Source: Acidovorax facilis (GTDB lineage: Bacteria; Pseudomonadota; Gammaproteobacteria; Burkholderiales; Burkholderiaceae_C). Taken from it: a stretch of 64,000 bases of DNA. The notes under the pieces are model-generated. The model made no database searches, was not told the DNA's origin, and saw nothing but the letters and a program-made list of their open reading frames with translations. This document shows positions 18,912 to 27,152 of this stretch, one piece after another. The DNA lies in assembly GCF_023913775.1 (NCBI RefSeq), contig NZ_JAMXAX010000015.1, forward strand, positions 1 to 64,000. The letters are read 5' to 3'. The position numbers and the translations under genes are program-made. Numbering within the stretch: the stretch's first letter is position 1; each line of letters begins with the position of its first letter.

Positions 18912-20576
18912 ATGAAAGCCTCTTCCAAACCTTCCGCCCAGCCCGACCATTTCGTGCACGACCGCCTGCCTGCACCCGAGGCCTGGCCCACACTGCGCTA
19001 CGACCTGCCCGAACTGCAGATCGCCAACCAAGCCAACCTGGTGCAGGCGCTGTTCGACCAGGCCGAACGTGCGGGCCACATCGACCGCCCTCTGTTGCGC
19101 GGCCCGCACCGAACATATACCTACCGCGACACCCGCACCGAGGCCGCGCGCATTGCCGAGGTACTGACACAGGACCACGGCCTCGTGCCCGGCAACCGCG
19201 TACTGCTGCGCGGCGGCAACACGGTGGAGATGGCGCTGGCCTGGCTGGGTACCGTTTATGCAGGTCTGATTGCGGTGGCGACCATGCCGCTGCTGCGCGC
19301 GGGCGAACTGGGCAGCATCATCGACCGCGCTCAGCCCACGCTGGCGCTGTGCGACGGTCGCCTGCTGGCAGAGCTGCAAACGGCCCAGACACAGCACCCG
19401 GTGCTGGCCACCATCGTGCCGTTTCACTCAGCGCCCGATGCTGCCGACCTGCTGCAGCGCTCGCAGGGCAAGCCCGGTACCACTGCCCCCTGCCCCACGT
19501 CGGCGGACGATATCGCGCTGATGGCTTTCACTTCAGGCACCACGGGCGCGCCAAAGGCCGCCGTACACACACACCGCGATGTGCTGGCCGCCTGCGAGGC
19601 CTGGCCGCGCCATGTACTCAAGGCCACGCCCGACGACATCGTGGCGGGTTCTCCTCCGCTGGCGTTCACCTTTGGCCTGGGCGGCTTGCTGGTGTTTCCG
19701 ATGTGGGCCGGGGCCAGCGTGTACTTTCCGGACCAGCCCTACACCCCCGAAACCATGGTGCGGCTGATGCGCGACGCGGACGTGACCATCTGCTACACCG
19801 CCCCCACCTTCTATCGGCAGATGGCACCGTTCGCCAAGCAGATCGGCCTGCCCCAGCTGCGCACCAGCGTGAGCGCGGGCGAAGGCCTGCCCGACGCCAC
19901 ACGCCAGTTGTGGAAGGAGGCGACTGGCCTCGACATGACGGACGGCATCGGCGCCACCGAGATATTCCACATCTTCATTTCCTCGCCCGGTGGAGAAAGC
20001 CGGCGCGGCGCCATCGGCAAGGTGGTACCCGGCTACACCGCGAAGGTGGTAGATGACAACGGCAACGAGCTGCCGCGCGGCACCGTGGGCAAGCTCGCGG
20101 TGATCGGCCCCACGGGCTGCAAGTACCTCGACGACCCGCGCCAGGCCAAGTACGTGAAGGATGGCTGGAACTACCCGGGCGATGCGTTCACGCAAGACGC
20201 TGACGGCTACTTTTTCTACCAGGCACGCGACGACGACATGATCATCACCGCCGGCTACAACGTGGGCGGCCCCGAGGTGGAAGACGCCCTGCTGCGCCAC
20301 CCGGCCGTGGCCGAGTGCGGCGTGATCGGCGTGCCGGATGAAGAACGCGGCATGGTGGTGAAGGCCATCTGCGTATTGAAGCCCGGCCACACGGGCGATG
20401 CCGCCATGGTCAAGACGCTGCAGGACCATGTGAAAGCCACCATCGCCCCGTTCAAATACCCGCGCGTGGTGGAGTTCGTCACGGCCCTGCCCCGCACCGA
20501 AACCGGCAAGCTGCAGCGCTTCAAGCTGCGCCAGGGCGCGGTGCCGGCACCTTCTTCTTCAACAAAAACAACATGA
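18912..20576 (+). CDS. abmG: 2-aminobenzoate/benzoate-CoA ligase family enzyme
   Basis: 554 aa adenylate-forming ligase. The P-loop MAFTSGTTGAPKAAVHTH lies near residue 204, GIGATEIFHIFIS near 344, and DGWNYPGDAFTQDADGYFFYQARDDDMI near 415; the C-terminal catalytic lysine motif TETGKLQRFKLR lies near 530. The sequence pattern (SAGEGLPDATRQLWKEATG, GATEIFHIF) is that of benzoate/2-aminobenzoate-CoA ligases. It would form anthraniloyl-CoA for the monooxygenase/reductase. The ATG at 18912 lies four bases after the dehydrogenase stop with GGAG upstream. Exact aryl substrate is inferred from context. Confidence 0.85.
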   Translation: MKASSKPSAQPDHFVHDRLPAPEAWPTLRYDLPELQIANQANLVQALFDQAERAGHIDRPLLRGPHRTYTYRDTRTEAARIAEVLTQDHGLVPGNRVLLRGGNTVEMALAWLGTVYAGLIAVATMPLLRAGELGSIIDRAQPTLALCDGRLLAELQTAQTQHPVLATIVPFHSAPDAADLLQRSQGKPGTTAPCPTSADDIALMAFTSGTTGAPKAAVHTHRDVLAACEAWPRHVLKATPDDIVAGSPPLAFTFGLGGLLVFPMWAGASVYFPDQPYTPETMVRLMRDADVTICYTAPTFYRQMAPFAKQIGLPQLRTSVSAGEGLPDATRQLWKEATGLDMTDGIGATEIFHIFISSPGGESRRGAIGKVVPGYTAKVVDDNGNELPRGTVGKLAVIGPTGCKYLDDPRQAKYVKDGWNYPGDAFTQDADGYFFYQARDDDMIITAGYNVGGPEVEDALLRHPAVAECGVIGVPDEERGMVVKAICVLKPGHTGDAAMVKTLQDHVKATIAPFKYPRVVEFVTALPRTETGKLQRFKLRQGAVPAPSSSTKTT

Positions 20577-20974
20577 TGAAAAACACCCTTTTGCAGCCCG
20601 AAGGCTGGGTCACCCCCAAGGGCTACGCCAACGGCGTGGCCGCACGCGGCACCATGGTCTTTACCGGAGGACAGATCGGCTGGAATGCGCAGCAGCAGTT
20701 TGAGAGCGACGACTTCATCGACCAGACGAGGCAGACGCTGCTGAACGTGCGGGCGGTGCTGGAGGCTGGCGGCGCAGGCCCCGAGCACCTGGTGCGGCTG
20801 ACCTGGTATGTGACCGACCGCAACGAATACAACAGCCGCTTGAAGGAGCTGGGTGCGGTCTACCGCGAGGTGCTGGGCAAGAACTTTCCGGCCATGGCCT
20901 GTGTGCAGGTGGCGGGACTCATGGAAGAGCGCGCGAAGATCGAGATTGAAGCAACCGCTGTAATCCCGGACTGA
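20573..20974 (+). CDS. RidA/YjgF-family enamine/imine deaminase
   Basis: 133 aa member of the Rid family (MVFTGGQIGWNAQ, then TRQTLLNVRAVLEAGGAGPEHLVRLTWYVTDRNEYN). Rid proteins hydrolyse reactive enamines and imines and release ammonia. Coupled by ATGA overlap to the ligase gene, it closes the operon. In an anthranilate pathway the monooxygenase/reductase product is an enamine, so a Rid enzyme could remove the amino group; this is a context inference. Its last 56 bases overlap the 3' end of the convergent EamA gene. Confidence 0.88.
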   Translation: MMKNTLLQPEGWVTPKGYANGVAARGTMVFTGGQIGWNAQQQFESDDFIDQTRQTLLNVRAVLEAGGAGPEHLVRLTWYVTDRNEYNSRLKELGAVYREVLGKNFPAMACVQVAGLMEERAKIEIEATAVIPD

Positions 20975-21896
20975 GCTTTTCAAGCCACCGCTGCAGCGCT
21001 TGACCGTAAAGAATGAACGCCAGCGCCGCCCCAATCAACGGCAGCGCGGCAAACACCCAGCCCGTGAGCAGCTCGCCCCCCAGCGCCACGCCCACCAGCA
21101 AAGCCACCGCAGGGTTCACAAACGAATAGCTGCCCGCCAGCGCGGCCGACGTGTTCTGCAGCAGCCACAGGTACGCATTGAGCGCCACCAAGGTACCAAA
21201 CACCAGCAGATAGACCCACGCCGCCCACGACTTGGCAGTGACCTGGCCCAGGGCGCTCAACGGCTCAAACCACAACGCCACGAGCAGCCCCATGGCGCCC
21301 CCCGCAAACCACTGCGCGGCCGATGCCATGGCGGGCGCAGGTAGCGACAGCTTGCGCGATGCATACGAGCCCATGCTCCAGCACAGCGGTGCACCAAAGG
21401 CCAGCAGCGCACCGAGCCAGGTGGCCGAGAAATCGCCCTCCAGCGCCAGCAGCAGTGCGCCCACCACGCCCAGCGCCAGACCGATCCAGCTGGTGAAGGG
21501 CACCCGCTCGCCGCCCCAGCGCGACCACAGCGCCAACCACATCGGCATGGTGGTGACCACCGTGGCCATCAGGCCCGAGCCAATGCCCAGCTTTTGCGCA
21601 AAACCCATCAGGTTCATGGCCAGAAACACCATGCAGCCGCCCACCACCGCCGAATTGCGCCATTGCACCCACGTGGGCAATGCATGGCCTTGCCACAGCG
21701 CAATCAGCAGCATCACCCCCCCTGCACACAGAAAGCGGATCGCATTCATCAGCAGCGGCGGCATGCTCTGCAGCGCAATACCAATGGCGAAATAGGTAGT
21801 GCCCCAGACGATGTAGACCAACAGCAGTGCCATGGCCACCGCCCCTTTGCGCTGTGCGCGGGCTTGCGCATTGAAAATTGCCGGCATATTCTTCAC
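20919..21896 (-). CDS. EamA/DMT-family exporter (YedA-like)
   Basis: 325 aa with ten predicted membrane segments arranged as two EamA repeats (first repeat from LLLVYIVWGTTYFAIGIAL, second from LLAFGAPLCWSMGSYASRKL). It probably exports an amino acid or small metabolite at the inner membrane. The start at 21896 is chosen, with MPAIFN at 21887 possible. The C-terminal 18 codons run antisense into the ridA-like gene. It is divergent from an Lrp regulator 61 bases away, a classic arrangement in which the regulator controls the exporter. Confidence 0.85.
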   Translation of the reverse strand: MKNMPAIFNAQARAQRKGAVAMALLLVYIVWGTTYFAIGIALQSMPPLLMNAIRFLCAGGVMLLIALWQGHALPTWVQWRNSAVVGGCMVFLAMNLMGFAQKLGIGSGLMATVVTTMPMWLALWSRWGGERVPFTSWIGLALGVVGALLLALEGDFSATWLGALLAFGAPLCWSMGSYASRKLSLPAPAMASAAQWFAGGAMGLLVALWFEPLSALGQVTAKSWAAWVYLLVFGTLVALNAYLWLLQNTSAALAGSYSFVNPAVALLVGVALGGELLTGWVFAALPLIGAALAFILYGQALQRWLEKLSPGLQRLLQSRSSRALP

Positions 21897-21906
21897 CTGA
21901 CCGAAT

Positions 21907-21938
21907 AATTTATGGAAACCGCAAGGTTTTCGGAATTT
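21907..21938. promoter_or_regulatory. Dyad-symmetric Lrp-type site between exporter and regulator
   Basis: AATTTATGGAAACC-GCAA-GGTTTTCGGAATTT forms an imperfect 14-base inverted repeat (10 of 14 matched, with a perfect AAACC/GGTTT core) in an AT-rich 61-base divergent intergenic region. It is a good candidate for binding by the adjacent Lrp protein. Confidence 0.5.
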
Positions 21939-21957
21939 TTACCAAAATCGAGCGTCT

Positions 21958-22446
21958 ATGCAAGCAAATATTCAGACAGATGACATGGACGCCAGAATTA
22001 TTTCGGCGCTAGGCGCCGATGGCCGACGTTCCTATGCCGATGTGGGGGCCGAAGTGGGACTGTCCACCGCCGCAGTGCACGAGCGCGTGAAGAAGCTGCT
22101 GGACAAGGGCGTGATTCGCCGGTTTTCGATCAGCGTGGACCCGGAACGCGTGGGGCTGAACTTCACCGCATTCGTGGCCATCCGCAACGATGGCGGCATC
22201 CACTGCCGCGACGTGGCACCCCGCCTGCGCGCCATGCCCCAAGTCGAAGAGCTGCACAGCGTGGCGGGTGAATACGACTTTCTGGCCAAGGTCCGCACCA
22301 CGCACGCCCGCGCGCTGGAAGACGTGATCTACGAGATCAAGGCCATCGCGGGCGTGGCCCGCACCACCAGCACGGTGGTACTGAACACTGAGTTCGAGGA
22401 CCGCCCGCTGGACCTGGGCTGGGTGAATGGCGACAAGGGAGGTTGA
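21958..22446 (+). CDS. Lrp/AsnC-family transcriptional regulator
   Basis: 162 aa. The N-terminal helix-turn-helix (DARIISALGADGRRSYADVGAEVGLSTAAVHERVKKL, residues about 11-48) is followed by an RAM ligand-binding domain with LHSVAGEYDFLAKV near 100. It is divergent from the EamA exporter and likely controls it in response to an amino acid. The stop lies just before a convergent terminator shared with the phosphonate HD gene. Confidence 0.9.
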   Translation: MQANIQTDDMDARIISALGADGRRSYADVGAEVGLSTAAVHERVKKLLDKGVIRRFSISVDPERVGLNFTAFVAIRNDGGIHCRDVAPRLRAMPQVEELHSVAGEYDFLAKVRTTHARALEDVIYEIKAIAGVARTTSTVVLNTEFEDRPLDLGWVNGDKGG

Positions 22447-22455
22447 CGCGCAGGG

Positions 22456-22484
22456 GCGGCCTCGGCTTGGCCGCGCGGCTTTTT
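22456..22484 (+). terminator. Terminator after the Lrp gene
   Basis: The hairpin GCGGCC-TCGGCTT-GGCCGC is followed by GCGGCTTTTT. It lies 9 bases after the Lrp stop and abuts the stop of the convergent HD gene. Confidence 0.6.
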
Positions 22485-23067
22485 ACGCTGCCACCGGGGC
22501 GAGTTCAGCCGCAGCGGCAACAGCTGCCGGAACTGGCACCAGACGCTGCACCAGCGCCATGTAGTAGCCCAGCGGGGGCGTGACCAACCCCGGCACCTTG
22601 GCATGGTCGTCATAGCGGCGCAGGCGGATGGCCTCCTGCGCAAAGGGCTGGGCCGCAAACTGCATCGCCTCTTTGGGCGTGAAGGGCCCGCCCTGCAGCA
22701 CCAGGCTGTGCTGCGATGCGGGCGACAGTGTCTCCCAGTACCCCGGCTCCATGGTGCACAGGTAGCGCTTGGCATCCACATGCAGGCGGATGGGCTCCAG
22801 CACCGCGTCGGGCAGCAGGCCCCGCAAGAACGGGATGGCCATGTACTGGTGCAGGTCGTCCTGCTCGGCCGTGTCGCCCCCGGGCGCCAGCAGGTGGCCC
22901 AGGTCGTGCAGCAGGGCAGCGACGACAGTGGCCGGGGTTTCACCCGATTTTTCGGCCCACTGCGCGCACTGCAGTGCGTGCTCGAGCTGGCTGACCGCCT
23001 CGCGGCCGTACTGGTTCACGCCCCGGGTAGCGAGCAGGTGGGCAATGTCTTCAAGGCTCAATGCCAT
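22483..23067 (-). CDS. Phosphonate-operon HD-domain protein (PhnZ-like mixed-valent diiron oxygenase family)
   Basis: 194 aa HD-domain protein of the family associated with phosphonate degradation operons. Metal-ligand candidates are visible: H30 (LEH), H54-D55 and H58 (LLHDLGH), H73 (DDLHQY), H96 (LHVDAKRYL) and D153/D154. Y20 in NQYGREAV resembles the gating tyrosine region of PhnZ, which oxidatively cleaves 2-amino-1-hydroxyethylphosphonate. No PhnY dioxygenase, the usual partner, is nearby. It is the last gene of the phnCDE transcription unit, separated from phnE by a 112-base repeat element. Confidence 0.8.
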   Translation of the reverse strand: MALSLEDIAHLLATRGVNQYGREAVSQLEHALQCAQWAEKSGETPATVVAALLHDLGHLLAPGGDTAEQDDLHQYMAIPFLRGLLPDAVLEPIRLHVDAKRYLCTMEPGYWETLSPASQHSLVLQGGPFTPKEAMQFAAQPFAQEAIRLRRYDDHAKVPGLVTPPLGYYMALVQRLVPVPAAVAAAAELAPVAA

Positions 23068-23087
23068 GGAATCTTCCTAAAAACTTG

Positions 23088-23199
23088 GAGCGGCTAACAG
23101 AACTCAGCGAAGCGGTTCTGGCTAGGCGCTGCGTCGCAGGCAGTACGAGTAGTACGACAAGACGCGACAACAACGCCAGAAGAGTTTTGTTCGCCGCTC
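23088..23199. repeat. 112-base element with terminal inverted repeats (MITE/REP-like)
   Basis: The ends GAGCGGCTAACAGAACT (23088-23104) and AGTTTTGTTCGCCGCTC (23183-23199) are inverted repeats matching at 15 of 17 positions. A nested TTCTGG...CCAGAA pair and smaller palindromes (TGCGTCGCA, GTACGAGTAGTAC) lie inside. It has no open frame. It fills the space between phnE and the HD gene and ends exactly at the phnE stop codon. Confidence 0.6.
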
Positions 23200-24006
23200 T
23201 CAGACCAAGGCCTTGCGGATGCGGGCCGACACCAGGTCGATGACACTCACCGTGACCACGATGATGAGCATGACCGCGCAGGTCTCGGCGTACTGGAAGC
23301 CCCGAATGATTTCCCACAGCACCACCCCAATGCCCCCGGCGCCCACCATGCCCACCACCGAGGCCGAACGCACGTTGGCCTCGAAGCGGTACAGCGTGTA
23401 CGAGATCCACAGCGGCATGACCTGCGGAATCACGCCATAGATGATTTCGTGCAGTGCGCTCGCACCGGTGGAGCGAATGCCTTCCACGGGCTGCGGGTCA
23501 ATCGCCTCCACGGCTTCGGAGAACAGCTTGGCCAGGGTGCCCGAGGTGTGGATCCACAGCGCCAGCACGCCCGCAAAAGGCCCCAGACCCACGGCCACCA
23601 CAAACAGCATGGCAAACACCATTTCGTTGATGGCGCGGAACGCGTCCAGCACGCGACGCACCGGCTGGTAGACCCACCAGGGCACGATGTTGGACGAGGC
23701 CAGCAGTGCCAGCGGCACGGCGGTGACCACCGCCAGCGCCGTGCCCCACAGCGCGATCTGCAGCGTGACCAGCATCTCCTGCACATAGATCTGCCACTGC
23801 GCAAAATTGGGCGGAAAGAACTCCGCCGCATAGCTGACCATGTTGCCCGAGTCGTTCCACAGATCGAGCGGGCGCATGTCGGCGCCCTTCCAGGACGCCG
23901 CCAGCAACACCAGCAGGATGCCCCACGACAGGTACCAGGCCAGGCTGCGCTTGGGCGACGAGGTGCTGGCCAGTGTGGCCAGCGAGGGATTCAAAGCAGA
24001 GGACAT
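23200..24006 (-). CDS. phnE: Phosphonate ABC transporter permease PhnE
   Basis: 268 aa permease with about six membrane segments. The EAA-loop motif [21 protein letters not shown] lies near residue 175 and contacts the ATPase Phn[17 protein letters not shown] near 220 is typical of PhnE. It works with PhnC and PhnD to import phosphonates. It follows phnD by 34 bases in the same direction. Its stop codon abuts the 112-base repeat element. Confidence 0.92.
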   Translation of the reverse strand: MSSALNPSLATLASTSSPKRSLAWYLSWGILLVLLAASWKGADMRPLDLWNDSGNMVSYAAEFFPPNFAQWQIYVQEMLVTLQIALWGTALAVVTAVPLALLASSNIVPWWVYQPVRRVLDAFRAINEMVFAMLFVVAVGLGPFAGVLALWIHTSGTLAKLFSEAVEAIDPQPVEGIRSTGASALHEIIYGVIPQVMPLWISYTLYRFEANVRSASVVGMVGAGGIGVVLWEIIRGFQYAETCAVMLIIVVTVSVIDLVSARIRKALV

Positions 24007-24040
24007 GGAGACACCCGGGCCGCAACAAGAAACCTACGAA

Positions 24041-24988
24041 TTACTTCAACGACGCCAGCTGCTGGTCGATCTCGGCCAGGCGGGTCTTCTTATCGGCATC
24101 GGCCAGCGTGGCGTCGGCCTCGATCTTGTTGCGCTTGCCGAAGAGGTCTAGCTGGCGGATGGGGGTGAGCTGGGCATTGGTCGATGGTTTGAAGCCCGAG
24201 AGCTTGGAGATCTTCATCACGATCTCCTTCTCGCGCGCATCGGTCTTGGCGTAGTTGTAGAAGAAGTCGCGGATCTTGGTCTTGGTGGCCTCGGGCAAGT
24301 CCTTGCGCATCACCAGCGGGTCCAGCGGAATCAGGGGCGAGGTCCAGACGATCTTGATGTCCTTGAACTTCTCGGGCTGGCGCTCCTTGATCTTTTCCAG
24401 GTTCTCGCTGTTGTTGGTGGCCACATCCACCTGCTTGTTGGCCACGGCCAGCGCGTTGGTCTCGTGGTTGGCACTGCGCGTGATCTTGAAGTGCGTCTTC
24501 GCGTCGATCTTGTTCTGTGCAAAGGCGTAGTAGCCGGGCACCAGGAAGCCCGAGGTGGAGTTGGGGTCGCCGTTGCCAAAGCTCAGCGACTTGCCGTTCT
24601 TGAGCACGTCATCCAGCGTGGCCAGGGGGCTGTCTTTGTGCACGATGAGGTGCGAGTAGTAGCCCTGCGTGCCGTCTGCGTTCACCATCTGCGCAAAGAC
24701 TTCGCCGTTGGCGCGGTCCACGGCTTCCATGGCCGACTTGTTGCCCAGCCAGGCCACCTGCATCTTGTTGAACCGCATGGCTTCGATGAGGCCTGCGTAG
24801 TCGGATGCAAAGAAGGCATTGATCTTCAGACCGGTCTGCTTGGCCATGTCGTCCAGCAGGGGCTGCCAGTCGGCCTTGAGGTTTTGCGAGGCCTCGGTCG
24901 AGATCATGCCGAAGTTGATGTCCTGGGCCAACGCGCCCGTGGTCAAACCCAGCCCGATCGTCAGGGCGGCACACAGTTTCTTGAACAT
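24041..24988 (-). CDS. phnD: Phosphonate-binding periplasmic protein PhnD
   Basis: 315 aa with a Sec signal peptide (MFKKLCAALTIGLGLTTGALA). The mature chain begins QDINFGMISTEASQNLKADWQPLL and contains the PhnD signatures FFASDYAGLIEAMRFNKMQVAW and GNGDPNSTSGFLVPGYY, whose serines and threonines hold the phosphonate group. It delivers ligand to PhnCE. GGAG lies upstream of the ATG; phnC ends 45 bases before. Confidence 0.92.
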   Translation of the reverse strand: MFKKLCAALTIGLGLTTGALAQDINFGMISTEASQNLKADWQPLLDDMAKQTGLKINAFFASDYAGLIEAMRFNKMQVAWLGNKSAMEAVDRANGEVFAQMVNADGTQGYYSHLIVHKDSPLATLDDVLKNGKSLSFGNGDPNSTSGFLVPGYYAFAQNKIDAKTHFKITRSANHETNALAVANKQVDVATNNSENLEKIKERQPEKFKDIKIVWTSPLIPLDPLVMRKDLPEATKTKIRDFFYNYAKTDAREKEIVMKISKLSGFKPSTNAQLTPIRQLDLFGKRNKIEADATLADADKKTRLAEIDQQLASLK

Positions 24989-25033
24989 GTTGAAAACTCC
25001 AGAGAAAGGAATTGAAAAGAAACAAAAGGCCGT

Positions 25034-25894
25034 TCAGGCGGCCTGGACCATGGCGGGCGCCCACTGCGGGACGGGTGTTGGGGCATGCACGGGTGCTGGT
25101 GGGGCACCCGCTGCATCCGACAGAATTTCGTCGGCGTGCACGCCATACAGGCTGCGCAGCAGTGCGGGCGTGAGGGCCGCCGAGGGGCCGTCGTACACCA
25201 CCTGGCCGTGGTGCAAGGCCACCACGCGGGGGCAGTATTTGATGGCCACATCCACCTGGTGCAGCGACACGATGACGGTGCAGCGGTCCTCGCGGTTGAT
25301 GCGGGCCAGGATGTCCATGACCTTGCGCGAGGACTCCGGGTCGAGCGAGGCGATGGGCTCGTCGGCCAGCACCACCTTGGCGCCCTGCACCAGCGTGCGG
25401 GCAATGGCCGCGCGCTGCTGCTGCCCGCCAGACAGGGTGGAAGCACGTTGTGCATGGCATTCGGCAATGCCCACGCGGTGGAGCGCTTCCAGCGCCAGTG
25501 CGCGCTCCTGCGGCTTGAACATGCGCAGCCAGCCGCGCCACCAGGGCGTGCGGTGCAGCAGGCCCACCAGCACGTTCATCAACACCGGCAAGCGGTCCAC
25601 CAGGTTGAACTGCTGAAACACAAAGCCCACCTGCGAACGCACCTTGCGGATGTCGCTGTGGATGCGTCCGCCCTGCTGCACGCAGCGGCCATCGACCTCG
25701 ATCAGCGAATCGCTGGCCGCATCGGCCACCACCAGACCCGCCACATGGCGCAGCAAGGTGGACTTGCCCGAGCCCGAAGCACCGATCAGCGCCACCATCT
25801 CGCCGCGCTGCACGGTGAGGTTGATGTCGCGCAGGGCATGTTTGCCGTTGGCGAAGTGCTTGTTCAGTTGGTGGATGTGCAGTGCGGCAGTCAT
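25034..25894 (-). CDS. phnC: Phosphonate ABC transporter ATP-binding protein PhnC
   Basis: 286 aa. Walker A GASGSGKS at 38-45, signature LSGGQQQR at 154-161 and Walker B VVLADEP at 174-180 are intact. The C-terminal 30 residues are a Pro/Ala-rich extension ([16 protein letters not shown]) absent from most PhnC proteins. It is the first gene of the phnCDE-HD unit; AGGAGG precedes the ATG and a PhnF-type operator lies 24 bases upstream of the start, so the uptake genes appear to have their own promoter. Confidence 0.93.
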   Translation of the reverse strand: MTAALHIHQLNKHFANGKHALRDINLTVQRGEMVALIGASGSGKSTLLRHVAGLVVADAASDSLIEVDGRCVQQGGRIHSDIRKVRSQVGFVFQQFNLVDRLPVLMNVLVGLLHRTPWWRGWLRMFKPQERALALEALHRVGIAECHAQRASTLSGGQQQRAAIARTLVQGAKVVLADEPIASLDPESSRKVMDILARINREDRCTVIVSLHQVDVAIKYCPRVVALHHGQVVYDGPSAALTPALLRSLYGVHADEILSDAAGAPPAPVHAPTPVPQWAPAMVQAA

Positions 25895-25917
25895 GGCAGC
25901 CTCCTGAGGGGGTTAAG

Positions 25918-25929
25918 TCGTCTAGACAA
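25918..25929. promoter_or_regulatory. Second PhnF-type operator, upstream of phnC
   Basis: TCGTCTAGACAA matches the phnG/phnF intergenic operator TTGTATAGACAA at 10 of 12 positions and contains a perfect GTCTAGAC palindrome. It lies in the only sizeable gap (103 bases) of the phn gene run, just upstream of phnC. Confidence 0.7.
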
Positions 25930-25997
25930 CCGAAGTGTGGTTGCCACGCGTGACAGTGCTTTGACAGTTGGGAGAAGTTTGGATGTCAGAGAGCGGT

Positions 25998-27152
25998 CTA
26001 CAGCACCCGCTGCCCTTCGCGCCACACGCCACGCACCACGGCCTGGCGGCCCCCATCGGGCAGCTCGGCCATGTGCACCTGCACCAGGTCCGCACGCAGG
26101 CCCGGAGCCAGCGCGCCCCGGTCGGTCATGCCTGCCGCCTTGGCGGGGTTGCGGGTGACGGTAGCCACAGCCTGTGGCAGGGGCAGGATGTCGTCCTGCA
26201 CCAGCCGCATCACCGCGCTCAGCAGGCTGCCGGGCACATAGTCGGACGAGAGGATGTCCAGCAGCCCCCGTCGCGCCAGGTCGGCAGCCGCCACATTGCC
26301 CGAGTGCGATCCGCCACGCACCACGTTGGGCCCGCCCATCACCGTGAGCAGGCCCCGCTCGTGTGCCGCCTGGGCCGCAGCCAGCGTGGTGGGAAACTCC
26401 GACATCGCCGCCCCTTCGGCATGGGCCTGCTCCACATGGGCCACCGTGGTGTCGTCGTGGCTGGCCAGCGAGATGCCGTGCGTGCGGCAGTAATCTACAA
26501 AGTACGCACGGTGCGGCTCGGCGTACTGCGCCTGCAGCGTGGCCGCGTGCGCCACCTGGCGCTCGAACTTCTCGGCGCTCCAGCCCTTTTTACCGGTGTA
26601 GTAGGTGCGCGCCTGCTCGATGTTCTCCCACTGGCGCTGGCCAGGGGTGTGGTCCATCAGCGAGATCAGCGACAGGCGCGGGTGGCCGCGGAACGGCTCG
26701 AACAGGTCGATGGTGTTGGGTGCGGGCAGCTCGCAGCGCACATGCAGGTGGTGGTCGGCACGCAGCAGGTTGCGTTTGGTGCAGGTGTCGATGGTGTCGA
26801 GCACGCGGTTCCAGGCGCTGCCGCGCAGGCTGTCCACATCAGCCTCGCCCACACCCAGCGCATCCAGCACCGTGGTGATGCCTGCGGCGGCAATCTCGGC
26901 ATCGTGCGCCAGCAGTGCGGGCATCTCGGCCCATTGCACTTTGGGGCGAGGCATGAGGTGACGCTCGAAGTTGTCGGTGTGAATTTCGACCAGCCCGGGC
27001 AGCAGGTAGTCGCCCCCCAGGTCGATGCCTTGCAGGGCCGCAGTACCCCCACTATCCAGCGACGCAATGCGCCCGCCATCCACCTGCAAGCTGCCGTGCA
27101 CCACTTCGCCCGGTAGCACCATGCGAGCGTTCTTGAACACGGTCGCAGTCAT
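25998..27152 (-). CDS. phnM: Alpha-D-ribose 1-methylphosphonate 5-triphosphate diphosphatase PhnM
   Basis: 384 aa amidohydrolase-superfamily enzyme that removes diphosphate from the 5-triphosphate product of PhnGHL/PhnI before C-P cleavage. Metal-binding EIHTDNFERH lies near residue 58; ASHDDTTVAH near 240 and the LSSDYVPGSLLSAV segment near 308 are PhnM hallmarks. The ATG overlaps the phnL stop as ATGA. It is the last gene of the phnG-M run. Confidence 0.93.
   Translation of the reverse strand: MTATVFKNARMVLPGEVVHGSLQVDGGRIASLDSGGTAALQGIDLGGDYLLPGLVEIHTDNFERHLMPRPKVQWAEMPALLAHDAEIAAAGITTVLDALGVGEADVDSLRGSAWNRVLDTIDTCTKRNLLRADHHLHVRCELPAPNTIDLFEPFRGHPRLSLISLMDHTPGQRQWENIEQARTYYTGKKGWSAEKFERQVAHAATLQAQYAEPHRAYFVDYCRTHGISLASHDDTTVAHVEQAHAEGAAMSEFPTTLAAAQAAHERGLLTVMGGPNVVRGGSHSGNVAAADLARRGLLDILSSDYVPGSLLSAVMRLVQDDILPLPQAVATVTRNPAKAAGMTDRGALAPGLRADLVQVHMAELPDGGRQAVVRGVWREGQRVL

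Noticed and set aside
23088-23199. Integron attC-like site
   Set aside because: Although CTAAC appears in the left end, the RYYYAAC/GTTRRRY core sites are not placed as in attC, there is no integrase and no cassette array.
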